Shown here piece after piece: positions 39,282 to 47,576 of a DNA stretch of 64,000 nt. The notes under the pieces were generated by a model. The model was not told the origin of the DNA. It made no database searches and worked only from the letters and a program-made list of their open reading frames with translations. The position numbers were made by a program, and so were the translations under genes. Within the stretch, counting starts at the first letter, position 1. Every line of letters starts with the position of its first letter. The DNA is from an uncultured Arenicella sp. (GTDB lineage: Bacteria; Pseudomonadota; Gammaproteobacteria; Arenicellales; Arenicellaceae), in assembly GCA_937974565.1 (NCBI GenBank), contig CALJWL010000035.1, positions 57,333 through 121,332 of the forward strand, written 5' to 3'.

Positions 39282-39908
39282 TTAATAGCCGCGCAAATCA
39301 CGCTCTGCATCACTCAAACTGTCTTGAAACGCTTGACGCTCAAATAAACGCTCGCCGTATTCATCGACCATTTGCGCTTGTTTGGGCAACATAATATTCA
39401 AGATGGGAAGACGCCATAACATAGGGGCAAAAATTACATCCACCAACGAGAACTCTTCTCCCATGGCGTAATCTTGCTCAGCAAATAATGGTGAAATAGC
39501 GATAAAGCCATCACGAATCACTTTAGCCGCTTCTTTATTTTTCTTATCAAGTTGCAATGCTTTAAACGGTTCAATCCAATCACGACGTAAACGCATGATC
39601 ATCAAACGTTGTTTAGCACGTGATACTGGATCAACAGGCATCAACGGCGGGTGTGGCAAACGTTCATCAAGGTACTCATTGATAATAAATGGGTCATACA
39701 ATACCAAATCGCGATCCACCAAAGTTGGAGTCTCATTATAAGGATTGAACTCGGCTAATTCTTGGCACGTATCAGAGGGATCGGTATAAACCACCTCGCA
39801 TTCAATGTCTTTTTCTTGCAGGACGATGCGGCAGGCATGGCTCAACACACAATCAGTGCCAGAATAAAGCGTCATGATTGAGCGACGAGTTGCTAAAGTA
39901 TTCATCAT
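39282..39908 (-). CDS. sspA: stringent starvation protein A SspA
   Basis: GST-fold protein that binds RNA polymerase and influences stationary-phase and acid-stress transcription. It has 208 residues. RSIMTLYSGTDCVLSHACRIVLQEKDI is characteristic, spread over residues 9-35, followed by PYNETPTLVDRDLVLYDPFII and YLDERLPHPPLMPVDP, the SspA-specific surface motif. It is without the catalytic residue of true GSTs, as is usual for SspA. Confidence 0.93.
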   Translation of the reverse strand: MMNTLATRRSIMTLYSGTDCVLSHACRIVLQEKDIECEVVYTDPSDTCQELAEFNPYNETPTLVDRDLVLYDPFIINEYLDERLPHPPLMPVDPVSRAKQRLMIMRLRRDWIEPFKALQLDKKNKEAAKVIRDGFIAISPLFAEQDYAMGEEFSLVDVIFAPMLWRLPILNIMLPKQAQMVDEYGERLFERQAFQDSLSDAERDLRGY

Positions 39909-39966
39909 TTTTGTGTCCTATATAAATTAAATTCTTTAAAATAAACTACAGTCGTTATTAAACGAC

Positions 39967-40021
39967 AAAACGCGACACAGGGGCTCCCGTGCCGCGTTTG
40001 CAGGTGGCATAAGACACCTGC
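39967..40021 (-). terminator. probable intrinsic terminator of petABC, with preceding hairpin
   Basis: Reading the minus strand after petC, there is a 7-bp hairpin GCAGGTG/CACCTGC (40000-40021). A longer one then pairs AAACGCGGCAC with GTGTCGCGTTT (39967-39999, one mismatch), ending in TTTTG. The second has the stem plus short U-run expected for Rho-independent termination; the U-run is modest. Confidence 0.55.
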
Positions 40022-40030
40022 TGTAGGCTT

Positions 40031-40822
40031 TTAGTGTACGTCGCGCCAGTACTCTTTCTTTAGAAGGTAGCACAACATCATCAGCAATATTACAAAGGCA
40101 ATACTGTAAACACCGATGGTTTTTCGCTTCAGCTGCGCAGGCTCGCCTAAGTAAGTTAAGAAACTTGTCAAATCGGCCATGGCCGTATCAAACTCAGCCG
40201 GGGTCATCTTGCCGGGATGCACTAACTCAAATTTAGCGTCACCAACGATGGTGTAATCATCACTGCCTTGAGCGGCATGGGCATCAAGTGCGCCTTGCTC
40301 ACTTTTATCGACTTTACCCATTAACTTTTGCACGCCTTGCAACTCGTACATTGCGTGTGGCATAGCCACGTTTTCGAACAGTGAATTATTCCAACCGCTG
40401 GGGCTGCTGTCGTCACGGTAAAACGCGCGCAGATACGTGTATATCCAATCCGGTTTACGAACTCTGGCCACCAAAGTTAGATCGGGTGGAGTAACACCAA
40501 ACCATTCTTTAGCGTCTTCGGCTGGCATGGTGGTTTTCATCAAGTCACCTTCTTTTTCGGTGGTGAACATGAGATTTTCCTTCAAACGATGCAACGGAAT
40601 CTCTAGGTCTTCGGCCACTCGATTGTAACGAGCGTACTCGGCACTGTGACAAGACAAACAATAGTTAACAAATAACTTAGCGCCGTTTTGCAATGACGCC
40701 TTGTCTGACATATTCATATAAACTTTATCTAAAGCAACATCAGAGCCACCGGCTGCAAACGTCGATGAACTGACAATGGCGCTGGCCGCGAATGCCACTA
40801 TGAGCGTTGTTATCTTTTTCAT
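40031..40822 (-). CDS. petC: ubiquinol-cytochrome c reductase, cytochrome c1 subunit
   Basis: Periplasmic haem subunit of complex III. It has 263 residues. A signal peptide spans about 1-23. The haem site is CLSCHS (near residue 54) and the distal-side PPDLTLVARVR and MPHAMYELQG segments are present. A C-terminal transmembrane anchor (VYSIAFVILLMMLCYLL) precedes the basic end. It is the last gene of petA-petB-petC, 14 bases after petB. Confidence 0.95.
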   Translation of the reverse strand: MKKITTLIVAFAASAIVSSSTFAAGGSDVALDKVYMNMSDKASLQNGAKLFVNYCLSCHSAEYARYNRVAEDLEIPLHRLKENLMFTTEKEGDLMKTTMPAEDAKEWFGVTPPDLTLVARVRKPDWIYTYLRAFYRDDSSPSGWNNSLFENVAMPHAMYELQGVQKLMGKVDKSEQGALDAHAAQGSDDYTIVGDAKFELVHPGKMTPAEFDTAMADLTSFLTYLGEPAQLKRKTIGVYSIAFVILLMMLCYLLKKEYWRDVH

Positions 40823-40836
40823 AATTTTTACCTCGC

Positions 40837-42234
40837 TTAGTGTTCTTCTTTCATGGTTACACGCGTTGGCAATGGCTTGGTTTTACCGATTGAAGTAAAC
40901 CATGGCATCAACACGAAGAACGCAAAGTAAATACAAGTACACACCTGAGCCAACAACGTTTTTATTGGCGTAGGAGCGTTCATGCCCAAGTAACCTAAAA
41001 TAAAGAAGGCCAGAATGAAAATCGCCAAAGCAATTTTAAACGGCAAGCTACGATAGCGAATCGACTTAACCGGCGAGCGGTCTAGCCAAGGCAACAAAAA
41101 GAAGCAAACGATGGCCGCTGCCATCAAAATCACACCCCACGCTTTACCACTTGAGTTCAAGAAAACGATGGCCGCAATAACGCCCGCCGCCACAAAACCA
41201 ATACGAATAGGGGCCTTGAACTTAGTAAACAACGCAGCCGCTATTCCAATAACAACAGACGAGTAAGCAAAGAACGTGAGCAACGTGGTGGTACTCGCTC
41301 TTAAAATGGAATAAAACGGGGTAAAATACCAAAGCGGCACAATATCCGGCGGCGTTTGCAGCGGATTGGCTGGCGCAAAGTTGTCTTTTTCTAAGAAAAT
41401 GCCACCGAAGTCTGGGAAGAAGAAAATCACGCCCATGTACAAAATCAAGAAACCGCACACGCCCACCAAGTCTTTGACCGTGTAGTACGGGTGAAAGGGA
41501 ATCCCATCTTTAGGCTTGCCGTCTTCGTCTAATTCATCATAGATGTCGATGCCATCTGGGTTGTTCGAACCAACGTGATGCAAGGCCACTAAGTGCAGGA
41601 AGACCAAGGCCACTAGAATCAGCGGCAATAAAATCACGTGAAACGCAAAGAAACGGTTCAATGTGGCGTCTGAAATCACAAAGTCACCGCGAATCCACTC
41701 AGTCAACGCTGGGCCAACAAATGGAATGACGTCGAACAATGAAATGATCACCTGAGCGCCCCAGTAAGACATGTTGCCCCACGGCAGCAAGTACCCCATA
41801 AACGCTTCGGCCATCAGTGCGACGAAAATAACGCAACCAATCAGCCACACCATTTCTCTGGGTTCACGGTGCGAGCCGTAAATAACCCCACGAAACATGT
41901 GCAGATAAACCACCACAAAGAAAGCCGAGGCCCCGGTTGAGTGCATATAACGCACCAACCAGCCGTAAGGCACATCGCGCATGATGTATTCCACCGACGC
42001 AAACGCTAAGGCGGCATCGGGTTTGTAGTGCATGGTCAAGAAAATGCCCGTTACCAACTGGATAACCAAGACCAAAATAGCTAAAGAGCCAAAGTAATAC
42101 CAAAAATTGAAGTTCTTTGGCGCAATATACTCCGCCAAATGCTCGTTCCAAACCTTGGTGACTGGCATGCGAGCGTCCATCCACTCCATGAAGCCATTGG
42201 CACTCTTATGATTGTCGTGACGATGAATTGCCAT
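40837..42234 (-). CDS. petB: ubiquinol-cytochrome c reductase, cytochrome b subunit
   Basis: Membrane core of complex III with the two b haems and both quinone sites. It has 465 residues, longer than many because of extra C-terminal helices. Haem-ligand helices are visible at YMHSTGASAFFVVVYLHMFRG (paired histidines 14 apart) and further on in FFAFHVILLPLILVALVFLHLVALH. The Qo-site PEWY equivalent here is PLWYFTPFYSILRA: Trp and Tyr are kept but the usual PEW glutamate reads Leu. It follows petA by 2 bases. Confidence 0.95.
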   Translation of the reverse strand: MAIHRHDNHKSANGFMEWMDARMPVTKVWNEHLAEYIAPKNFNFWYYFGSLAILVLVIQLVTGIFLTMHYKPDAALAFASVEYIMRDVPYGWLVRYMHSTGASAFFVVVYLHMFRGVIYGSHREPREMVWLIGCVIFVALMAEAFMGYLLPWGNMSYWGAQVIISLFDVIPFVGPALTEWIRGDFVISDATLNRFFAFHVILLPLILVALVFLHLVALHHVGSNNPDGIDIYDELDEDGKPKDGIPFHPYYTVKDLVGVCGFLILYMGVIFFFPDFGGIFLEKDNFAPANPLQTPPDIVPLWYFTPFYSILRASTTTLLTFFAYSSVVIGIAAALFTKFKAPIRIGFVAAGVIAAIVFLNSSGKAWGVILMAAAIVCFFLLPWLDRSPVKSIRYRSLPFKIALAIFILAFFILGYLGMNAPTPIKTLLAQVCTCIYFAFFVLMPWFTSIGKTKPLPTRVTMKEEH

Positions 42235-42236
42235 TG

Positions 42237-42878
42237 TTATGCCCTCCCGTCGTCTTCACCGATAACGATGAGATTGTCTACAAATTTAAATGGTGGTACT
42301 GGCATATTAGTGGTCGCCGGTACGTTTTTATACACACGGCCTGCCAAGTCGAACTTGGAACCGTGACACGGGCAGAAAAACCCCCCTTGAGAGTCATCCC
42401 CCATTTGTGGATCAGGGCCAATGGCCAATTTTTCCACGGGTGAACAGCCAAGGTGAGTACACACGCCTTCCATCACCAACAAGTCTGGTTTGGCAGGGTC
42501 AGAGCGCGTATCATTTTTGGCGTAGTCTGGTTGAATACTGGCCTCAGAACCCACATCAGCAAGCTCATCACTGATGATATTCAAGCCCTCCATCATTTCG
42601 GGAGTACGCTTAAGCAAGACCACGGGTTTGCCACGCCACTCGACCTTAACCATTTGCCCATTTTGAATTTTACTGTAATCGTACTGCACTGGTGCGCCCG
42701 CGTTTTTTGCGCGCTCGCTTGGACTCATACTCAAAACAAACGGGGTGACGGCCACCGCCCCTCCAACTGCACCAAAACCGGCGGTTAAGCCAGTAATAAA
42801 GCGGCGACGTTTGATGTCCTCTACGCTTTTTTCGTCAGCAATCTGGACACTTGCGTCACTAACGTGATTTTCAGCCAT
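42237..42878 (-). CDS. petA: ubiquinol-cytochrome c reductase, Rieske iron-sulfur subunit
   Basis: Carries the [2Fe-2S] cluster of complex III. It has 213 residues. The N-terminus has a twin-arginine-like KRRRFITG followed by a hydrophobic anchor (about 30-50), so export is probably by Tat. Cluster ligands are in CTHLGC and CPCHGS. The ribosome binding site AGGAG lies 5 bases before the ATG. It is the first gene of petABC, with a palindrome about 19 bases upstream. Confidence 0.96.
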   Translation of the reverse strand: MAENHVSDASVQIADEKSVEDIKRRRFITGLTAGFGAVGGAVAVTPFVLSMSPSERAKNAGAPVQYDYSKIQNGQMVKVEWRGKPVVLLKRTPEMMEGLNIISDELADVGSEASIQPDYAKNDTRSDPAKPDLLVMEGVCTHLGCSPVEKLAIGPDPQMGDDSQGGFFCPCHGSKFDLAGRVYKNVPATTNMPVPPFKFVDNLIVIGEDDGRA

Positions 42879-42896
42879 ACGTGCTCCTAAGGTTTT

Positions 42897-42912
42897 GACC
42901 TAACATTAGGTC
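42897..42912. promoter_or_regulatory. 16-bp palindrome in the petA leader
   Basis: GACCTAA-CA-TTAGGTC is a perfect dyad with 7-bp arms and only a 2-base centre. That is too tight for a stable RNA hairpin loop and more like a protein-binding operator. Its nearest end is 19 bases upstream of the petA ATG. The binding protein is unknown. Confidence 0.45.
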
Positions 42913-43459
42913 TGTCTACGCTATTTAAATATTAAGCTGGTTCAAGTCTAACTTTGACAGTATCAAAGCGAATACGTATGAATACGAGCGCAATTGGCTA
43001 GAGTGTGGACACACTTTGCCTTTACTTGTATTCACTTTCACTTAAATTAAGCTGCCTCTGTTTTTTTGCTCAAGTTCGCTTTAAGCCACTCGCCTGGTTT
43101 TACACGCAGCAACCGTTAGTAAGCCCTTGAGACAACGCTTTTTCGCCCCCGCAAGCGATGGGCACACGGAAGCATTATATTTTGGCTGGCGATTGTACCA
43201 GATGTGTCAAGCTTTTTGCGGCTTACAACACGCTAATCCACTTATTTTTCACGCACAATTGTGAAACAATTGCTCTTACAGCAAAAGAGATCATTCAAAT
43301 CAATTTTGTTGGTCCTCAAAAAACAGTGACGAGTATGCGCAAATATCATTACATTTCTTTAAACTGCACGAGCTTGATCCCTAATAAACCCCTCTGTGCA
43401 TACGTCACTAACTTAGCCAGTTCAAAAAACACATCAGCGAACTCGCCACCAACAACCCA
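42913..43459. other. intergenic region with inverted repeats between rep and petA
   Basis: About 550 bases without a recognisable gene. It holds a dyad CAATTGT-GAA-ACAATTG (43256-43272). A longer pair of arms, AGTGACG plus TATGC (43325-43338, split by AG), matches GCATACGTCACT (43398-43409) across 59 bases. A 111-codon plus-strand frame here looks random. The petABC promoter should lie in the first part but I cannot place it with confidence. Confidence 0.5.
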
Positions 43460-45469
43460 TCACCCAAGCAAGGCTCGCATAGCGTCAAGATGAGCTTGGC
43501 CGACTTCTTCACGTCGCGCAGGATCGTTCGCTATTTTGTCTTCCCAAACAATGTGCTGAGGGTCCAGTTCATCCAAAAATCGACTGGGTTTACAATCCAT
43601 TTCATCGCCATAGCGCTTTCGCTTGTTAGCATAGGAAATGGTCAGTTCGCGTTGCGCACGAGTAATGCCCACGTAAAACAGTCTTCGCTCTTCTTCCACC
43701 ATATCTTCTTCGATGCTGGTTCGGTGAGGCAGAATTTCCTCTTCCAACCCAACAATGGTCACGTGTGGAAACTCCAGCCCTTTAGATGCGTGCAATGTCA
43801 TCAAGGAAACCACATTACCGTTACCTTCGTCTTCATTTTTTTCCAGCATACCCATCAACGCAATGGTCGAAACAACGTCGGCCATCCGCTTACCTTCATC
43901 TTTATCCGCAATTGAGCGCACCCACTTAATTAAGTCCTCCACATTCCGCCAACGCATTTCAGCCTGTTCTGGGCTCCCACTTTGTTTGGTTATCCATTCT
44001 TGATACTCAATGTCATTAAGTAGTTCATTCAATAATCCAACAGGCGCCTCAGTTTCAGCACGTTCAGCAAAGCCTGACAACCAATGCTCGAATTGGCGAA
44101 CCGACACCTGGCGTTTGGGTGGTAAATGCTCGTGTAGAGCAACGGCATTGATTGATTCAAATAGGCTTTTACCACTTTTGCGCGCCACCTCGGCTAAGGC
44201 CTCCAAAGAGCTGGCACCAATACCTCGACGCGGCGTATTGATGGCGCGCACAAAAGCATTGTCATCAGAGGGGTTTACGATCAATCGCAAATAAGCCATC
44301 ACATCTTTAATTTCCGAACGATCAAAAAACGACAGCCCACCACTTAAGAAATACGGAATGCGCATTTCACGTAATTTTTGCTCCAACACACGCGCCTGAT
44401 GGTTACCTCTATAGAGAATAGCGTAATCGCTGTAAGGCCGGTCGTTTTGAAAACGATGATGCATTACACCGGCCACCACTTTCTCAGCCTCACGCTCATC
44501 GTTTTCTGCTGCGATGATCATGATCGGGTCGCCTAAGCCCATGGCACTCCACAACGTTTTATCGAATGGGCGTGGATTATTTTGAATAACGTAGTTTGCC
44601 AACGCTAAAATTCGCCCCATCGAGCGGTAATTTTGCTCCAATTTAACCAATTCCAATTTGGGGAAATCGGTTTGCAGTTGCACCAAGTTTTCAGGTTGCG
44701 CTCCTCGCCACGCGTAAATTGACTGATCATCGTCACCCACGGCCGTCAGCCCATCACCTTGCGAACCTCCCACCAATGTCTTCACCAGGCGATACTGCGC
44801 GGCATTGGTGTCTTGATACTCGTCAACCAACATGTATCGCACACGCTGCTGCCATTTATTACGAATGGTATCGAACTTTCTCAACAACTCGTTTGGCAGA
44901 TACAACATGTCATCCAGATCAACCGCATTACAGGCCTGCAAATAACGTTCGTATTCTTCGTACACTTTTGCAGCCGCCACCTGAGTTGGGTGGGTCATAG
45001 CCATCTGCGCGGCCTGACTGGGAGCAATCAACTCATTTTTCCAATTGGAAATCTGGTTTCTCACTCGATCAACCAAGCCGTTGTCATCCATGTCGGCTTT
45101 TAACAACTCCCTAACCACGTACAGCGAGTCGGCGGGGTCAAAAATGGAGAAACCCGGCTTACGGCCCGATGCCTCTATTTCTTCCTTAAGGATCATCATG
45201 CCCAAGCTGTGGAAAGTGGAAATTGTCAGCCCCTTAGTATTATCACTGCCCAATAACTCAACCACTCGCTCCTTCATTTCGCGCGCGGCCTTATTGGTGA
45301 ACGTTACCGCAAATATATTGCGCGGATTAACGTATTTTTTCGACAATAACCACGCAATTTTATAGGTAATAACACGCGTTTTACCACTGCCTGCGCCAGC
45401 CAGCACCAACATGGGTCGACCACAGTCTTGCACAGCCGCACGCTGTTGGTCATTCAATTGATCGAACAT
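43460..45469 (-). CDS. rep: ATP-dependent DNA helicase Rep
   Basis: SF1A 3'-5' helicase that clears proteins ahead of replication forks. It has 669 residues (E. coli 673). Walker A is AGAGSGKT (about 27-34), motif II is LVDEYQDTN, motif III is GDDDQSIYAWRGA, and motif VI is YVGITRAQ. The Rep-type 2B domain and a short C-terminus lacking the UvrD Tudor domain separate it from the uvrD product in the same window. It is divergent from the GT41 pair, with 274 bases between them. Confidence 0.95.
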   Translation of the reverse strand: MFDQLNDQQRAAVQDCGRPMLVLAGAGSGKTRVITYKIAWLLSKKYVNPRNIFAVTFTNKAAREMKERVVELLGSDNTKGLTISTFHSLGMMILKEEIEASGRKPGFSIFDPADSLYVVRELLKADMDDNGLVDRVRNQISNWKNELIAPSQAAQMAMTHPTQVAAAKVYEEYERYLQACNAVDLDDMLYLPNELLRKFDTIRNKWQQRVRYMLVDEYQDTNAAQYRLVKTLVGGSQGDGLTAVGDDDQSIYAWRGAQPENLVQLQTDFPKLELVKLEQNYRSMGRILALANYVIQNNPRPFDKTLWSAMGLGDPIMIIAAENDEREAEKVVAGVMHHRFQNDRPYSDYAILYRGNHQARVLEQKLREMRIPYFLSGGLSFFDRSEIKDVMAYLRLIVNPSDDNAFVRAINTPRRGIGASSLEALAEVARKSGKSLFESINAVALHEHLPPKRQVSVRQFEHWLSGFAERAETEAPVGLLNELLNDIEYQEWITKQSGSPEQAEMRWRNVEDLIKWVRSIADKDEGKRMADVVSTIALMGMLEKNEDEGNGNVVSLMTLHASKGLEFPHVTIVGLEEEILPHRTSIEEDMVEEERRLFYVGITRAQRELTISYANKRKRYGDEMDCKPSRFLDELDPQHIVWEDKIANDPARREEVGQAHLDAMRALLG

Positions 45470-45743
45470 TATTAGGGCTTAGGCCGTCTTACGTTTATGT
45501 TTAGTCTGAAGCTAGATTCTACGGCTAAGCACCACGGAAAAAAAGCAATTGTTTGGGGAAGTAACGATTAATTCTAAGTGACAACAGTCGCATAAAACGC
45601 CCTCCACATTGGCATAACCAGACTTCATGAAATTGTCGCATCAAATTCCATTTTTTTTGGTGTACACTAGTCTGCCTTGCCCTAAAAAAGCAATACAAAC
45701 TCAGGCGTTCACTGGCGCGCTGAAAGCACTTATTTGACTCAAA

Positions 45744-47576
45744 GTGGAAAAAAAAACGATAAAACAAAGCTTCAGTCGAGGGGAGTTTGCGGCCTCACTG
45801 ACCGCATTGGAAACGCAACCCCCCTCAGCATGGCGAGACACCACCACCCTGCGATGCCTGCGTTACTTAAGCACTGATAAAAAACGCGGCAGGCAAGCAT
45901 TGGCGTTCGCCGAACAACTGCTAACACAACACACTGAAGGGGCAATGCCGTATGCCGCCACGCGATCTGAGCGTAATAACCAGCGCCGTTACATAGCGCT
46001 GGTTTTGGCCGAACAAGGGCAAGCCCAAAAAGCCTGCTCAATAATGAAAGCCTTGATTACTAAAAGCCCTGAGTTGGCTGCATTACAACAAGAATACGCA
46101 TTCGCTTTAAATGCCTGCGGGAAACTTGATTTGGCCGAACAAGCGCTTTATCGCGCTTTAACATTACAACCATCGAATGTGAAGGCACAAGTTCAATTGG
46201 CAAGAATACAATGCCGGTCAGGGCGCGTGAAAGCTGGTTTTAACGGCTATTTACGAGCCGCAACATTGGAACCAGACAACCCAGAACACCATGAACATCT
46301 GGTGTATTGGAGTAACTACTTAGCCGACACCACTCAACAAAACAATTACCACCTGACGCGCATATGGTCCAGTAAAAAGAGCCTGAAGAATCAACAAAAT
46401 CATTTCACGCATTTTGTGGCTCACCAATCGAAAAGTGACCCCGAAAAAAAAATAAACCTGGGGATTGTTTCATCAAACTTATGCGCACACCCAGTCAGTT
46501 TTTTTATCAAGCCTTTGTTGCGTGGGCTTGATCGCAACCAATTTGATATCACGATTTATCATACCGGTGAGCGCCGTGATGCCGTGTCTGCTCAGATACA
46601 AGCCTTGTGTGACCAATGGCACGACGTCCAGCAGTTATCAACAAGTAGGTTGAAACATAAAATCATCGACCATGCTATTGATATTTTAATTGATTTGAAT
46701 GGGCACAGTACCGGCTCAAGGCTGGATCTCTTTACCAAGCGCAGCGCCCCCATTCAACTGTCTTGGCTTGGGTACCCATCAACCACAGGCTTAGCAAATA
46801 TGGACTTTCGCATCACAGATCGCATTGCAGACCCAATAGGCTTAGACGACGACTTTTACAGCGAACAATTACTGCGCCTGCCCAATGGGTTTTTATGTTA
46901 TGAACCGCTTAGCACAGCGCCCGATGCAGCCCCTGAGTTTAACCTTAAAGAAGATACTCTACGATTTGGTTCATTCAATCGCTTGGCCAAAATATCCGAC
47001 TTAAGCCTAGATTGCTGGGCGGCCACACTGCATGCCGTGCCAAACTCAACCATCTGCATCAAGCGCCAACAATTACGAGATCAAGGCCCCAAAAACCATC
47101 TGCTGGCTGAATTTGAAAAACGAGGCATCAACGGTGACCGAGTTGAACTGCTGAAGTCCAGCAACAGTATCGAAGCGCATTTAAGTGAATACAATCGCAT
47201 CGATATAGCCTTGGACACGTCACCTTATAACGGCATGACCACAACCCTTGAAGCACTCTGGATGGGGGTGCCGGTTTTGTCTTTACAGCAAGAGACACAC
47301 GCAAGTCGAGTCTCTGCCAGCCTACTGCACAGCCTAGAACTCTCACACCTTGCAGCAACGTCGGTTCAAAATTTCGTTGGACAAGCCAAGCTTTTAACAC
47401 AAAACAGAACGCAACTGCTTGAGTTAAAGCGCAGCCTCAGAGAGCGCATGCGGCAATCATCATTGTTAGACCATTCACGTTTTGGGCGTGATTTTGGCTC
47501 AGCCTTACGGCAACAATGGCGAAACTGGTGCATGCTAAATAACTCAAAAGACACCCTATTAAGAGACGCCAATTGA
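45744..47576 (+). CDS. GT41 SPINDLY/OGT-like protein glycosyltransferase with N-terminal TPRs
   Basis: A 610-residue protein. Residues 1-190 are tetratricopeptide-like helical repeats (for example AALQQEYAFALNACGKLDLA, around residue 110). From about 238 it is a GT41 catalytic region: LGIVSSNLCAHPVSFF, with His249 aligning with the catalytic-site His of human OGT, then LIDLNGHSTGSR, LSWLGYPSTTG, LRFGSFNRLAKIS and, at 490-510, LDTSPYNGMTTTLEALWMG (UDP-binding). It would transfer GlcNAc or another sugar from a nucleotide sugar to Ser/Thr of a protein in the cytoplasm. The start is GTG. The acceptor is unknown; no flagellin or adhesin gene is nearby. Confidence 0.88.
   Translation: MEKKTIKQSFSRGEFAASLTALETQPPSAWRDTTTLRCLRYLSTDKKRGRQALAFAEQLLTQHTEGAMPYAATRSERNNQRRYIALVLAEQGQAQKACSIMKALITKSPELAALQQEYAFALNACGKLDLAEQALYRALTLQPSNVKAQVQLARIQCRSGRVKAGFNGYLRAATLEPDNPEHHEHLVYWSNYLADTTQQNNYHLTRIWSSKKSLKNQQNHFTHFVAHQSKSDPEKKINLGIVSSNLCAHPVSFFIKPLLRGLDRNQFDITIYHTGERRDAVSAQIQALCDQWHDVQQLSTSRLKHKIIDHAIDILIDLNGHSTGSRLDLFTKRSAPIQLSWLGYPSTTGLANMDFRITDRIADPIGLDDDFYSEQLLRLPNGFLCYEPLSTAPDAAPEFNLKEDTLRFGSFNRLAKISDLSLDCWAATLHAVPNSTICIKRQQLRDQGPKNHLLAEFEKRGINGDRVELLKSSNSIEAHLSEYNRIDIALDTSPYNGMTTTLEALWMGVPVLSLQQETHASRVSASLLHSLELSHLAATSVQNFVGQAKLLTQNRTQLLELKRSLRERMRQSSLLDHSRFGRDFGSALRQQWRNWCMLNNSKDTLLRDAN

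Noticed and set aside
43158..43493. A 111-codon plus-strand frame in the rep-petA gap
   Set aside because: Composition looks random, no known domain, it runs into rep antisense, and the region has inverted repeats that explain its conservation-like look.
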